Source: Euwallacea fornicatus
Taxonomy: Eukaryota > Arthropoda > Insecta > Coleoptera > Curculionidae
Assembly (NCBI RefSeq): GCF_040115645.1
Contig: NC_089563.1
Location: 1,674,001 to 1,738,000, forward strand
Length of the DNA: 64,000 bases
Direction of reading: 5' to 3'
The translations under genes were made by a program, and so were the position numbers. Below, piece by piece: positions 25,848 through 40,200 of this stretch. Each line of letters starts with the position of its first letter. The first letter of the stretch is position 1. The notes under the pieces were generated by a model. It was not told the DNA's origin, searched no databases, and saw nothing but the letters and a program-made list of their open reading frames with translations.

Positions 25848-26071
25848 ATTTTTAAATTGAACTTATCCTAATAGATACATCGGAAGAGGCGGCAATGCAC
25901 CCGTACTAAGTTTGTAGTTATTTAGAATTAAAACCTTTTTCACGTTTTCGTTCTGGCTAAACGTTCAAACTAGTGAAAATCGATAAAAGCGTTTAACAAT
26001 TATTTCGAAAAAACAATATTAATTTGAGAACTTTGGCTCCCTCTAGAGGCAGAACAAAACAACATTGGATG

Positions 26072-27680
26072 CACAGTGGTTGAAAGTGAAAACGATACAT
26101 CTGTATTGAAATCACAATTTATTAATAAACTTTCATTTACATAACAAAAAACTAGGGTAGAAAATTTAAAAAATATTATGCCACATCTGTTCTATAATAT
26201 CCACAATTAAAAACAAAAAAAATAATTTTTATACCGGAAGGGACAAATTGAGTTCTGTTTGCTTACAAAACGAATCTTAAAATTAAAATAATACAGGTTA
26301 ATTTTATGATAATAGAATATTTGTGAATGCAAAAGAATTTTCAAAAATGCATAGAATAAACAATTCTTAATGACTTTTGTCGATATTTGTTATAATTTAA
26401 TTAAAAATCAACATGGGAAGACATACCACTGTGAAAGAACGTGAGTTAGTAATTAATCATCATAAAAAAGGTAAGTTTATTAGGACAATCGCCTATCTTC
26501 TATAAAAAAAAGTCCTGTAAAAATCCAACACATCATAGAAAGGTTCAAAAGTAAGGGGAGATTAAAAAAAAAAGATAAAAGAAAGGCCAAGAAAAAATTT
26601 TACTGATGCTGATGAATGGTAGATTGTGCGATATGTAAAAAAAATCCCCGAATAAGTGCTCCCAAATTGGCTATAGATATTGAAAAGTATCTACACAAGG
26701 CAGTGATTCCAGAAACCATAAGAATGGTTTTGCGAAAAAATCAATTTTATGGTCGAGTAGCCAGAAAAACGCCATTTGCTAATCTGAAGAACCAAAAGAT
26801 TAGAGTGCAATCTGTCAAAAAGCATTTGGATAAAGGAGACGAGTTTTGGAAAAGCGTTTTTACCTACAAATGAAAGTAAATTCAATCACTTTGGATTGAG
26901 TGGACGCGGCTTTGTCTGAAGAAAATTCGGCAATGCGGTAGAGAAAGCAAATTTAAGAGCTATTGTTAAACACCGAGGAGGAAGTGTAATGGTCGGGCTG
27001 AATGTCTAGTGCTGGGACAGGAAAATTGCATCTCATCAATGACATTATGGACAGGCATGTTTATTTGGACATATTACGGCAAAATTCACAACTCGACGTA
27101 GAGATACTGAACGTATCTAACGATTTTGTATTCTACCAGGACAACGATCCGAAGCGTAGCGCTCAAATTTTGAAAGAGTGGTTTTTGCATAACTGTCCTC
27201 GTGTAATAAAAACCACACCGCAATCATACGACATTAACGTCAGAAAATTTTTGGGCTAAATTAGAAAACATGAGTTTCAATAAAAACCGATTAAAACGCA
27301 CTTTTCTCGAAAAGTGGAACAAGATTTCCCCCGATTTTACTAAAAAGTTGGTAGAATCGATCCCAAATTGTCTTCGTAAAGTTATATTAGCTAAAGGATT
27401 ATCAACTAAATATTAATTTATTACAAAAACGGTTAAAAAAGAAATTTATAATTTAAAATTTGAGATTAGTTTTGAAAGCAAATAGAATTTAATTTTTTTC
27501 CTTCCTTTGTAATAATAATTTTGTTTTTAATGGTATATTTTATAGAATAGATGTAGCGTAATGTTTAAAATTTTTTGTACCTTAGTTTATTGTTAAGTAA
27601 ATGAAAATTTATTAATAAATAGTGATTTCAATACAGGTTAGCTCAGGTTAGGTGTGCCATTTTCAGTTTGAGCCGCTGTG
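26072..27680 (+). mobile_element. Tc1-like transposon with ~165-bp terminal inverted repeats
   Basis: The left end CACAGTGGTTGAAAGTG at 26,072 pairs with the right end at 27,680. The inverted repeats extend about 160-170 bp (26,072-26,235 against 27,515-27,680) with good identity. Inside on the plus strand is a transposase starting MGRHTTVKER at 26,414. Visible parts are an N-terminal helix-turn-helix region with several stops, LAIDIEKYL (26,668), a first-Asp region near 26,866 where the frame shifts, FYQDNDPK at 27,130, EWFLHNCPRVIK, then a lost or mutated Glu block (QSYDINVRKF), and a C-terminal tail ending near 27,417. The element is full length but coding-dead. No clear TA target duplication remains. 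Confidence 0.85.
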
Positions 27681-30600
27681 GATAAGTTTACTTAGAACGT
27701 CTTATTTTTCGTTCAGAAACTCTTGGTCAAGCGTTGTATATACATATACTGATTTCAGAGACATCCTATCTAAGCAGAACGTACTGATTGGTCTTGCATA
27801 AAAATCGAAGAAGTGCGTACAAGCTTCTTTATTACAATAATTGTTGATAAAATCGATGGTAGTTTAATCAGGAAATTTAACTGGGAATTAAAAGACACCA
27901 ATATGTCATAATATGTGCAGAATTTATTTATCATATAATATTAATCGTAAGGCTTTGGTCTTAATAGTGTAAACACCTGATAATTACAAAGGGGAACTGT
28001 ACAAGGGTTTGCAATGGTATAATGCGCGACTTTTCACAAATTACTCATAAAATTATACCAAGACCAGTCACGTTAACTTTTAACTGCCTAGAAAAGGGAG
28101 GGTAAGTTGAATTTGAGGGGTTTTAATTACGAGATAACACTTTTACGTAAAATTTAATAATTTAGAGTATCAAAAAGTATATGTAAACTGAATAATAACA
28201 CGTTAGATGAATAATTGGGGTTCTTAGGCTTTACTGCAACCAAGAACAAAACAAGATCTTAAAACTGGTAAGTTAAAAAACCCCAATTAAGAGAATATAC
28301 AGGGTCTAGCAAAAATATTTAAACCGTGCTAGTCTTGTAATTCGTAAGGGCTCGCCAGTATTTTAAAAACATCCAAGTATAATTCTCCTATAATCATTGG
28401 GTAATTCCGTATATTTGTAAACCCAAAAAAAGTTCTTTACTGCTCTGTATCACAATTTGCTATAGGAGAAAGTTGACTTCGGTTGGATGGAATATACGGA
28501 GTGAATCACCATATTTGAACCGATAGTTATTTATGGTTAAAATCAAATTCCCATTCTCCGTTAAGGGCCTACTGGGGATATAACGAAGCTTACATACCGG
28601 ATACCCAATATGATGATTTATTTCCTGTTACCCATTAATTTTAGTTTTTTAAATAATTTTTGTAGACCCACATATCAACAAAGCACTTTCATTCCGGAAA
28701 GTCTCTCTCTTCGTACAGTCGTTTTTAACTAATTTAATGGTTTAAAATTTCGAAAGCCTTCTCTGAGAAATGTTATTTATTAATAGCGCATATTCATGCA
28801 CTGGTTCTCGTAATCGAAAAATTAAGTACGTACACCTAAAATTAAAGAAGGTACCTCATTACACTTAGCGTTGTATATATACACGATTTAAATAAGTCAT
28901 TCATGCCTTAAATAGGGCTACTTATGATACATTGTCTATTATAATAATGAAAATATTTTTTAATTTTTTAGTTTGTTGTCGATAAGTTTTAAATACATGT
29001 AAACAAGACGTTGGAAATGACGTTACATTACATTATACATGATTCATTTTTGCCTGGGCTGTCCTATTGTGTGTCTACCATTCGAAATGTATAAGTAAAA
29101 ACAGGACAGTCCATATTAAGACAATAAAGGGGATTTTTAAAGCTAAGAACGGTAACTTTTTTATGTAATTTACAAGGTTTAAATAAGCACTGGTATTTCT
29201 TGGCAAACAATCACTTGACTTAGTAGTTCGTTGCAAACAAATAATTTTGGTGTCAGTAAAACTGATTGTTTTATGTTTTCGCATCAATTTTGCCAGTTTT
29301 ATTACTATAACAACCAGTTTTACTACTTATAGTCTGTTAAATAAAACCCGCTTTAATCGCTGAAACCCTTAGGAAAGGCGGCTAACCCTTCGCTGTAATA
29401 AAGTCTTTATAATTATCACATAATTTTTAATTGTCCGGTAATTACTTGAATACGATATAGCACAGTTCCTCCGTTGCTGGTGATAAGTCTCGGGAAAACC
29501 GTCACTCTGTATGGACCTAACTCATAATCAGCAGGATTCTAATTTTGATATTTATCTAACTTCACGTCACACGCCTTAACGAACAATTATAAACAAATCA
29601 AACAACACTCAAGACAAAAGTCTAAAAAATGTTTGTATAAAATACTCACAATAATACTTTTGAAATCAAACTTAACGTAACAATAATACAAGTTGAGCAT
29701 ACAAAGAAACCCAAAACGGGAAATGTTGAACGTTACACGATAACGTAAAGTTGGCTTTAGGCCGGTAACAAAAAATTACTTTCAACAGGAATTTTGTCAC
29801 ATTCAGGGAGGTTTTTCCTGGTTGTTTGAAATGTGAAACAATGGCAAAGTGGACCTTTTTTCAGGTTTACATGTCGTTAATTCCGTTTAAACAAGGAGGA
29901 ATAATGGCCTTTAGTATCCTGCAAGAGCAATTAGCAATGGGGATTTATTGTACAGAGTTCTTTTAAATGTAAATAAATCCCTTTTTTGTTAACTAAAATC
30001 CCCTGTACTTAGCTCCTATAAGTATATGAGTATCCTACAAGACAGATTTTCGCTACTTTTACTGGATGGGAAGATTACCTTCCAGAAATTCTATAAGGGC
30101 GTATTATACATCCCTCGAGTTTTTTTTGACCGGACATTTTCAACCCTACTCGTGAAACTTTAGAATCCGTTCTCAGATACTCCCGCCACTTTTACGTATT
30201 GCTGGACTATGAAAAATATTTAAGTAATATAAGTATTAAAATATTATTTTCAATAAAAAAACTTTGCATTCTATCCTAAATTGTTTTTTTTTTCATAATG
30301 GAGGATGGTCCAAAATGGAGGCATCTTTTAAACTGTGAATAAAACATATTGAAAAATACTTTAAACGGGGCGACATTTTACTTTTGTTACTAAGTACATA
30401 ATATCACGATTAAGTGTGAAACAGAATATCTTATTGTTACATTCTAAATTTCCTGCTTGAGTTATAACTTACAATGGAGACTTTAACTAAAAAAAAAGTG
30501 AACATCATTTTTAACAAGTGCTGCCAAAACTGTCAGTACTTATTGAAAATAAATATCTTATTTACAATTAAAAAAAAAAAGTTTACTTTGAACGCCCTTT

Positions 30601-30844
30601 ATCATAAACAATTTCTGGCATTGATAATACCTAGGGTAATGCCACATTTTCAACTAGAAAAACCTCCTTGACAAGACAGTCAAATCGCTCCAAGACACTC
30701 AAATCTACACTTAATCGTACGAACAGATGTCACACTAAATTAAAAGATTAAAAACAAACATTACGTACTCTTCCCTACCATACCCAGACTAAACGACAAC
30801 GGCAAAACCGACGCCACGACGACGGTACACCGTGATATCGTGTG
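27681..30844. other. Intergenic region, including the iRhom 3' untranslated region
   Basis: No gene is recognised. The iRhom stop codon is at 30,845 on the minus strand, so its 3' untranslated region lies below that; the end could not be fixed. The small open frames in this stretch (for example 29,075-29,287 and 30,474-30,671) have no family features. Confidence 0.4.
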
Positions 30845-31279
30845 TCATACTATGGGCTCCTCCCTTTTGAAATTGATATTCTGGCTGGCGCAGAAGTCTC
30901 TCGTCAACGGCAGACAATTGAAATACGAGCATATCTTACAGTCATATACAGGAATGATATAAAAGAGCAGGATCAGGATCACGAACAGGATCAGTGCGGT
31001 GAGCAGGCACACCCAGATGAGGCAGATCTTCTTGTGGCGGTCGTAGTATCCGAATGATACGAAAGGAAGGAGCGCGTAACTCAACAGGAAACCGAATATA
31101 AAACCGAAGAGGTGGGCGTAGTTGTCCACCCAGGGCAGCAGCCCGATGAGGAAGAGCACCATGGTGATAGAAAGGAGTTTGCAGAGGGCTTGGTTCGGGT
31201 GTTTGAGCATCGGCCAAGCGTTCAGGACCTCGACGATCAAGCAGGCAAGAAGACCGAATTGAGAGCCGGCAGGACCAAC
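30845..31279 (-). CDS. rho-5: rho-5 last coding exon: rhomboid-like core and C-terminus
   Basis: The acceptor CCACATATAG precedes 31,279. The exon encodes residues about 1176-1319. It opens with GPAGSQFG, the degenerate active-site segment of iRhoms, continues through hydrophobic helices with GLLPWVDNYAHLFGF (the His of the ancestral dyad is kept in AHLFGF), one further transmembrane helix, and a Cys-containing tail ending at the stop at 30,845-30,847. Confidence 0.95.
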   Translation of the reverse strand, partial: VGPAGSQFGLLACLIVEVLNAWPMLKHPNQALCKLLSITMVLFLIGLLPWVDNYAHLFGFIFGFLLSYALLPFVSFGYYDRHKKICLIWVCLLTALILFVILILLFYIIPVYDCKICSYFNCLPLTRDFCASQNINFKREEPIV

Positions 31280-34200
31280 CTATATGTGGAACATAATCAA
31301 TGTGTTATATATCAAGTGAGTCAGTAATATTACAATATCTATCAATATTGATTTACCCAAGGAGTTTTGTTAAAGACATGCAAGAGTTCATTCAGATGCT
31401 ACCGAGGCAGGTTTGTCCTAATTTCGATAGGTCTCTGCATAATTGACATCTCAAAAATTTAAACGCTTTTCCTAAGTTGGAAAAATTCGCTACGAAAAAC
31501 GAGAAACTTAGCTGTTGAATAGTACTATTAATCGACCCATTAGCACTGTTGTCAGCTTGTAATTTATAGCACGCTTATTATTGGCCTTAACATTCATAAG
31601 ATTTGGGCTTTCATTCTATGGGAAGGTGTCAGAGTCAGAATGATTTTTTTGGGGTTGCTGATTGGTTAAAAAAATGTAGTATCACCTTTACGTGCTCCAA
31701 TGCACACCCATCTTTATTCAGTACCAGATAAGTCGGGAAATTTGAACTATGACAATGTCGCGAGGTACTGTACATCATTTTATGTCCATCTGTGTTCACT
31801 TATACTTTTTTTTTAACTCTAAACGTCTTGGTTACCTATTCATTTTAAAAATTGGCTACAGGACGATATTTTCAATTTGACCTAATAGTGGAATCATTGC
31901 TCCCATTTCAATTGTGGAACACTACTATATTGCTTACAGTAAGATTTTAAAAATGTTCTATTCACTTACGTCTGCTCTATACGGAACAAATATCGCACTA
32001 GCCAAGTTTCCCGCCACTCCTGATCCGATGTAAATAATTGCGATCCTCAAGGAACCTGTGAGTTTCTCCAAATCACGCATGAGGAAGTACTGTACCATGA
32101 CTGTGATAATGAGCTGTAGGACGCCCGCGTGGAGGAATAATGAAGTCCACAATCGGTAGATTTGATCGGGCACGTCCGGAAAATAAAAGGGAATCATGCC
32201 ACAGACGTCGTTTAAACAGGACACCTGAAAAAGATTTATAGTGCGATTACGCAAATTTATCGGAGAATTTCCAAAAGTGAATAGTAAAAGGATAGAGAGG
32301 AAAATAATGTCACAGAGAAAGAGATTTTGCGGAGATTAGAGGCCGGGGGAGACGGACGATATGTTCTTCGGTCTTGTTCTCCATATACTTCCATCGCTTT
32401 CTCTTTTTTCTCATTATCCTATGCCCTTTCAAAAATATCAACATATCAAATTGCTACCTGTGAACACAGCGACGCCTCCTCATGGAATGTCCCCCGAACA
32501 AAGTCACAGTATTCCCTGGTAGTTATACGACATTGGCCGTGGATTCCAATACAGCATGGATGTCCGATCACTTCGCATACCATATGCTCGACTATTTTGT
32601 CCCTTGGTGCGCTTTTGTCCCTACGATTGGCCACAGCGTTGGAAATTTGATGGTTCCTTTTACGACAAATCGGCCACTTGGTAATATCATCTGGCCACTC
32701 ATATGGGTGGACTGACGCTGGGGCGTCGCAATAACTAAAAATGTTGAAAATGGTAATTATGTTAAGAAATAGTCTAAGTTGCGGCAATGAGTCTTTAAAT
32801 AGATCTTACGAATGAGTTCTAACTAGTGTATCAATAAAGTCCTCGTCAAGAGTGTTGTAGAAAGACTTGCAGACATGACTTTTATGTATTTAGTAATTTT
32901 ATTGGTCAATTTAGCTACCAATGGCGATGCTGCTTTTGAAAAGTATGCAGGCAGCAAAATCTAAATTGAGCTTTTTTATTAAAGCGTATGTGATGTCAAT
33001 ATCAATTAGCAAAATGCAAGAAACCGCATCGAAAAGGGCTTAATTTCAATTCTGTTTTAAACGTTGTGTTGCGTTTAATTAATACATGTTTTTATCGCAA
33101 TATAAGGTGGTAAAGCTGTCGATATGAATGCGAAATAAAAACACATTATCTGTTAGCATTATATACGAGTTTACATGTCGAAATTGCATTTGAACTTACT
33201 TCGGATCTAGGCCGCAAACTGAGCCAGATATACGACCGCCCGGACCTTTCTCCCCTGGATTCCACTTCTTCCATGTTGATATGGTTTTCTAAGAATAAAA
33301 TACAAATTTAATCATTTAAACAAAAGATACTCTAAGTGATTGAGTAATTATTAATAAAATTAAATCATTACATACACTTACGGTCTGCCGTAATCCCCTT
33401 ACCTTTGGAAGCAATACAAGAAAATTTCCGCAATAAATTATTAAAATTTCGACGACAAAATGATAAAAACTTACAGAACAATCGGCCTGCGAAGACTGAA
33501 CACAGCCCGAATCATCGTTTCGGATACAACACGCCGTCTCCCTCTCCTTTTTCCTAGTTTTCTCAATTTGCTGAGTCACCTTGTCGTCAACCCTCATGCA
33601 AGGAGCGAATTTGGCGCCTAAATGGATCAAGTCTGCAGCCCTAGGACCGCCCCTAAAATCCAAACATTGCGAATATAGGGTGTTTCAGGAGAAGATTACA
33701 AACTCCAATATGTTATTCCATATTTAATTCTAAGAAAAAAGGTCCTGTAAACCTATGTCGGGAAAGGCTTTGCTTGGGATATACAGGGCGATAAAAGGTA
33801 ATTTTCAAAATTATTTTTTAGAAGTGTTTCGAAAACGGTTGTTGGTGTTTTAAAGTAATTTTGTACAAAAGAACTCGTCGTTAAAAGACGTATCTTTTGC
33901 AATGCAAGTAAATAAAATCTGTAAGCAGTGGCGTGCGTAACACCAACTGTGACAATAAAATAGACGAAATATGAGACGTGACTGTTTTCCTGAACATGAT
34001 TTCGTCATTTTTGAAATCCTCGCCCGTTTTGCTAAAACAAAAGTCTCTTCAACGTTTATCGTAAAGTGTGTCGTTTGCGAGAAATAACGAGCAGTAAGAT
34101 TATCAAGTTTTCATAAGTGTTATGATAGTTGGCATTTAGACATTTTGAACTTTCTTTCGAACGCATCAATACAGTTAAATCATGATATTGTTTTAGTTTT

Positions 34201-37200
34201 TAGTCGTTTTGTCGTGTAAATTTGTCTTTGAATGCAAGTTCTAAAAATGCCAAAATTGTGTACTCACGGTGAGCATGCCGACATGGTATTTTGTTATGGC
34301 TTTTCTAACGGCCACTGCTTACAGAATTTATTTACTTTCATGATAAAAGATGTCTTTTATCGATGAGTTCTTCTTCGCCAGATTTCTTTAAAATACCAAC
34401 GACCGTTCTTCAAATCCTTGAAAAAAAAAATCAAAATTAACATTCGTCGCCCTGTATGTCCTAAAGGAAGCCTTTCCGGACAAATGTTTATAGGAACCTT
34501 TTTGCTTAGAGTTTATTGTAGAATAACATATTGAAGTTTGTACGTCTCGTCCTGAAACACCATGTATAATAGAATTGGAAACTGACACGTCAAAATCAGC
34601 GAAACTTCTGACGTTAAAAATTTGTTGTATTTTGGCCAATGCAGTTTCAGTGAAAACCAAGAATTTGATGAACGGTTCCGTGACAATTCAACTCAACACT
34701 CTCGTTCGCGTTGGTATAATTGATTTAGTTGTTTCATATTGGTCCGCATGGTGAAACAATGCTTACCGTGCGATGTCATTAGGAAATATTTCACAACAGA
34801 TTCGAGATAGAGTGAATTTTCGAAATTGAAAATGAAATGTCGCAGCGCTCGCTTACTGCAAATTCCCTGAATGTGAATTAATATGTTCAAGGAGTAAAGG
34901 GCCTTTATTCTTTTCTAAACCCGATACATTGGGCACCTTCAGGAAACAACAGCTCTGCAGCGCGTTATTGCAGAGATTGCGTTTCGCCGTGGCGCCGAAT
35001 TAGGTCTTATTTCACCGTAGCTATGGAAATTAGCTCGCAGTTGAAATTAACAGTATATTAATTATTTACCTCTTAAAACAGTAAGGCGTAACGCTCAACG
35101 GTAGAAACTTGACATTATGAATCTTTAATTTTTAGAAGACCAAATTAGCAGCTGTTTGGTATATCAAGTTGTCCGACAAAAACCAATGTCTTGTCGGAAA
35201 CGTACTTAATACTATTAAACCTGTTATGTTGTCACTGGTCAAAAATGACCCAATGTGTGCAATTTTGACATCGTTTGAATACGGAGTTTGCCAATAAGGT
35301 GCCTCATTAAGAGATGTCTCCTTATTTTTCTTATGAAACACATTAATTTACTCAAAAGTAATAATATTTCAATGATTAAACATTAAGGTTGGCGGCATGG
35401 AGTTAAAGTGTCTATCAAATTAGAATAAAATGTCTTCCTGGAACTCCATTCTTCCTGTGGTTTTTTGTGAAAGAACATGTTCACGTGAAGAGCTTTCAGA
35501 ATATAGCAAAACGGGGTTGCAGATGTACCGTCTAATTATTACAGACATAATACCTAATGTATGCAAATTATGGTTACAAATTAAGGCAAAATAATCAACA
35601 TTTACTATCACAGTCTTGAGGATCCTTTAACGACGTTCCTCGCGAAATGTTAATGTTTTCTCTTCATTTCAATATAAAAAGTTCTTTTGAAAAAGTTAGC
35701 ACGTTTTATTGAAGAATTAAAATGAAATTCCTCAGTAGGACATACTCTACTGCATCGAGTCTTACCAAAAATTCGCCGGCTCCATGTAATCGACTTGCTG
35801 TAAACTTAAACTGGTAACCAGAACTTGTCCGGACTTAGCTTGAAGGTCCACGCCGAATGGGCCGATCCCATAGCATATGATTGAGATGAAAAGCACTAGA
35901 ATTTGAACCGTCGTAACCCAATATGTGAAATATGGCCTGTGATCGTCCATGTCGTCCAGTTGGGCTTGTATATGTTCATCTCCCACTATAGATTTTCGAT
36001 ACGAACGCCTATAAAAAAAAACAATTGTAGCTATTTTTTTTAACACGGAGTAACCATTTTTTATTTGTTAATAATCTAATAACATTTGCATTCGTATATC
36101 TTATTTCAACATAGTTTTTAACATAAATCCTTAAATGTTTAAAACATTTTTTAATTCGATATTCTCTCACCTAAAAAACCTGCCAATCCATCCCATTCCA
36201 TATTGCCTTCGGTTAGAGTTATCCATGGTGTTAGCTAAAATGTTGGAGGTAATCCTGGACTGACCCAAAACAGCTCTTCGTTCTGGATGCCTCAGAACCA
36301 CCCCTTCTTGCTGCCATCGGGCCCCAGGGACAACTGCTGAATACCGGTCTTGTTCTCTAATTCCCGGATCAATTGCACGAACTCTTTCTGAGCGATCTAC
36401 CGTGTCGCCTTGTATTGATGGAGGTCTGTCTGATTTTTCGAAGAAGGCCTCAGCTTCTTCTTCGGGGGATGGTAAGTGGACGTGGGTTGAAGTTTGAGGG
36501 ACTTCCGGTGGGAAACTGCGAGACCAGCTGGTTTGGCGTGAACGGGGTCTTGGACGATGCCTGGTAAGGGTCTGCATTTGGAAGATAATTTTCAGTGGAA
36601 AGTAGCATATATTATGCATATAGGTACAATTCTGTTGCAGCACTTGTTTATCTAACGAGTGCGGAAAGTGGGAGTTTACCGCATATTGATTGTAGTTGAC
36701 AGAACGACACGAAGCCAGATTCGGTCAGCAATAGAGTGCAGTAAAGACACTTTCGAACGTGTTAGTTACAATATACTTTTTTAGGGGAACGTGCGTTATT
36801 ATTTTTTGCAATTAGGTTGGTTCGGGTAAAAATTGGTTCATCCGTTATCAGAATAAACTTAAGGAAATTTTCATTACGCGCGGTTTCTTGTAAAAATTAC
36901 TCACAAAAGTATACTTTTGGGAGATGGTCTTTTGGCCCTAACGGTTGAACTTGTTGCACGTGATAGAGATAAAGTTGGTTTTCATTTCAAATTCTCCACA
37001 CTGCCATGTGAGATGTAGGAATTTGCTTTGCGATTCTTCTAGTACTGTTAGTTGGATTGTCCTGAACGATATCTAAAACGTGCTCCTGAATGAGTGCCAT
37101 TCTAGGTGGCCTAGGTTTTTCAGCATGCCCACCATGCATTGCTGTAAGGTTTCCGGTTTCACGAGCTCTTCCAACTGGATAAACAAATTTACGGGCTGCA

Positions 37201-40200
37201 GAATGATGTCTTCCCGGAAAGTGCTTAGCGTATAACCGCGAAGCTGCGACGGCATTCTGGTGGCACTCCCCGTATATCAACAACATGTCCACCAAATCGT
37301 GATTCGAGTAATTATAGTCCTTTGTCAATTTAATAGTATCAATAGTGATTGTTTATCAAAATAACATCTGGAGCTAAACGGCGTGGGTAAATCGCATAAA
37401 AACGGTAACATAAAATGTGTTTTGCGTTTTTACAATAGCTGATGGTTTTTGTGGAACATTTTATTTCCTTCACATTGAATTTACTCTTTTATGCACGAAT
37501 AGATTTAGGGTTTATACAAAAATGCATTAAAATTCACCTGCACATATTTAGTTTTTTTTTGAGATTTCGAAAAAATGTTATATAAAAATATTATTTAGTT
37601 TTTTTAGGTCTATGTCGTGTTAAAGGGAAAACTCCTATTTATGTTACACCCTCTATATGCAATAGGTTTTAGGTTTCGATTGCTGAGATGATTCAGAGCA
37701 GCCTAGTGCGGAGATAAAATAAACAATTTTTTGTACCAGTTCTTTATTGTTTGCGTCGGTAACATACAAATACGTACAAGTAGAAAAATACCGCCACTAC
37801 GGAGAAGAACTCTTCCCAATTATGGACGAAGGCAGCTCACAAGAGTTTGAATACAGTAGGACATCTCAGGGAGGCTCCAAGCCACCCAAATAAAAAATAG
37901 GTAGGAAACCAAAATCTTACACACCCTCCACCGCCACAACCCCAACGCTAGACCCCAAAAGGTCTGCTTTTAGTAACACAGCACAACTCTCAGCATCGCA
38001 AAACGAAACGTCAACACCACCAATAAAAAGCATCAAGAAAAAAACAACACCCAACTTTCACCCACATCTTTATATTGGTTGCATCAACCTCAACATCAAG
38101 AATCCAACTCGCTCTTGACAGGAAAAATTCCTTTCCGATAATAGGGACATTATTATCAAACAAGAAAGGAATTTCAGCATAAAAACAAGAATTGAGAGGA
38201 ATACAACAGAACCTCTATAAAGGTTCACCCTAAAAGGAACCCTTCAGAACGAACAACACACCTACCGCTGTAATAAATTAAACAAATGCCACTCATTACA
38301 TAACACCGTCATATTCAGTGGTAGCCATAGGAATGGACATAGACATAAAGGATGACATATTCCTAAAATCTCTGGAGAAGTTAGACTTGAAAACCCGGTT
38401 CTATAAAAGTATCGTCTCGAAGCAAAGAAACGTACCTATGCTCATGATGAAGCTGATCACAGGCGATCCACGTACGAGAAACTTATAATCGATGGTATAG
38501 TACGTTTCTTGGGACGCCTATACAAAATTTAGTGGAAAGCAAGCCACCAATGCTTATTCCGGCACCTTACAGCAAATGCAACTCCTTTGGGAACCGCTCA
38601 GATGATTGCAAAGAGCCCACGAAACGCAAGAGGTGCCAACGACCTTACTCGACATCAACGTGCAAATCTCCACTTCCTCTCAATGTTTATGGCCTGCAAC
38701 TCGGATGACCACGCAGCATTGAACATGAAATGTCCGAAGTAACCCACTGCCCCAATCGCCAGAATCTCCAATATAAAAATGAAATGCTGTAACAAGAGGA
38801 CGGCCGAGGTATCGAGGACGATGACGGAAGACATTCAACAATAACGCATGATTACTTAATTAACAAATGCGAAAACTAAATTAATACTACTAGAGGAACT
38901 ACTAAAAAAAAAATGAAAATAATTTGTCGATGACTTCGCTATGGACACCTCTGTGGCCTTCTTCGGTAATCATATGTACATACTAATGTTTGATATACTT
39001 CTCCCCAACAGAACCTTTAAACCAACTTAGAGAGACAATAACGAATATAGAACATTCAACTTAACACTGATATATACCAACGTTAATGTATTAAACCACA
39101 AAAAACATTTGTTACATAACTACATAGAACGCAACGATACAGATTGCCGCATGTTTGTAAAGATGATAACGCCAGGATGGAGCGGGGGGAGGACGGGGGA
39201 GGACAATACTTCTGAATCCAAAAATTAAATTAGGATAGGCTAATCCCTCTCCTTTAAATTTTCGTTTAAATGATTGCTTCCATTTCGCTATACCCTTCTG
39301 AAACGACCTCATCCACATATTCCTAGTGTACATTCATCTTCGCTCCAGCACAGAACGGAACGTCCTAATCAAAGCGTGCCTCTACAAATATGCGATTATT
39401 GCGGGGTACTTCAATCTAAGCAAAAGCGAGACAATACAACTGAACAGATTCCTGGACAATTCAGATTTTGCAAAACACAATACACCCCCCGCATTTTTGA
39501 TGCCGAGGATTCAAGACTCGACTCCCGACCTATTATTTTACACAGCGAACCTAACCAATGTCATAAACAATCTCAAGCGTACAAATGAATTTGGACCGGA
39601 CAACTTAGCAATAACGGTTGACATAAACCTCGGACAAACACAAAATACGGTCGCGACAAAAGCGATGCCAAAACCAAATCTCTAAAATAGACGTCGACAA
39701 ATTAAAACCACACGTACACGACTATACTGAAACGCGAGCAGGGATGTGCTCTATTGAAAAATGTTCACCCCCCACAGAAAAATCACTTCTACCATCAGAC
39801 CTATACCAAGATTGATCAAACGTAAAAGGGAATTATACAGAACGTACGCACTCGCGCAAGATGAAGAGCTAAAAATAAAACTGAACGAACCCAACAGAAA
39901 CTTCGAAACACTGATAGCACAGTACAAACAAGACAAATGGCTAGAAGCATGCCTAGAAATTGAACAGGATCGAGGAAAGGCATAGTGGCAGAAAATACAA
40001 AAAAACTCTCACGATACAAGAAACATATCACTAGCAGTGCAATCAACGGAAAGGGGACAGAACTATATACAGCCAAAGACACCGCCGGCGCGTTTGCCGG
40101 ACACTTTCAAAGGGCATTTAGTACATCGACAAATCCTAACTTCGACGATCAAAATTGGACTTTAGTAAATAACTGACTTGAAAACTACCTTAGAAACGAC

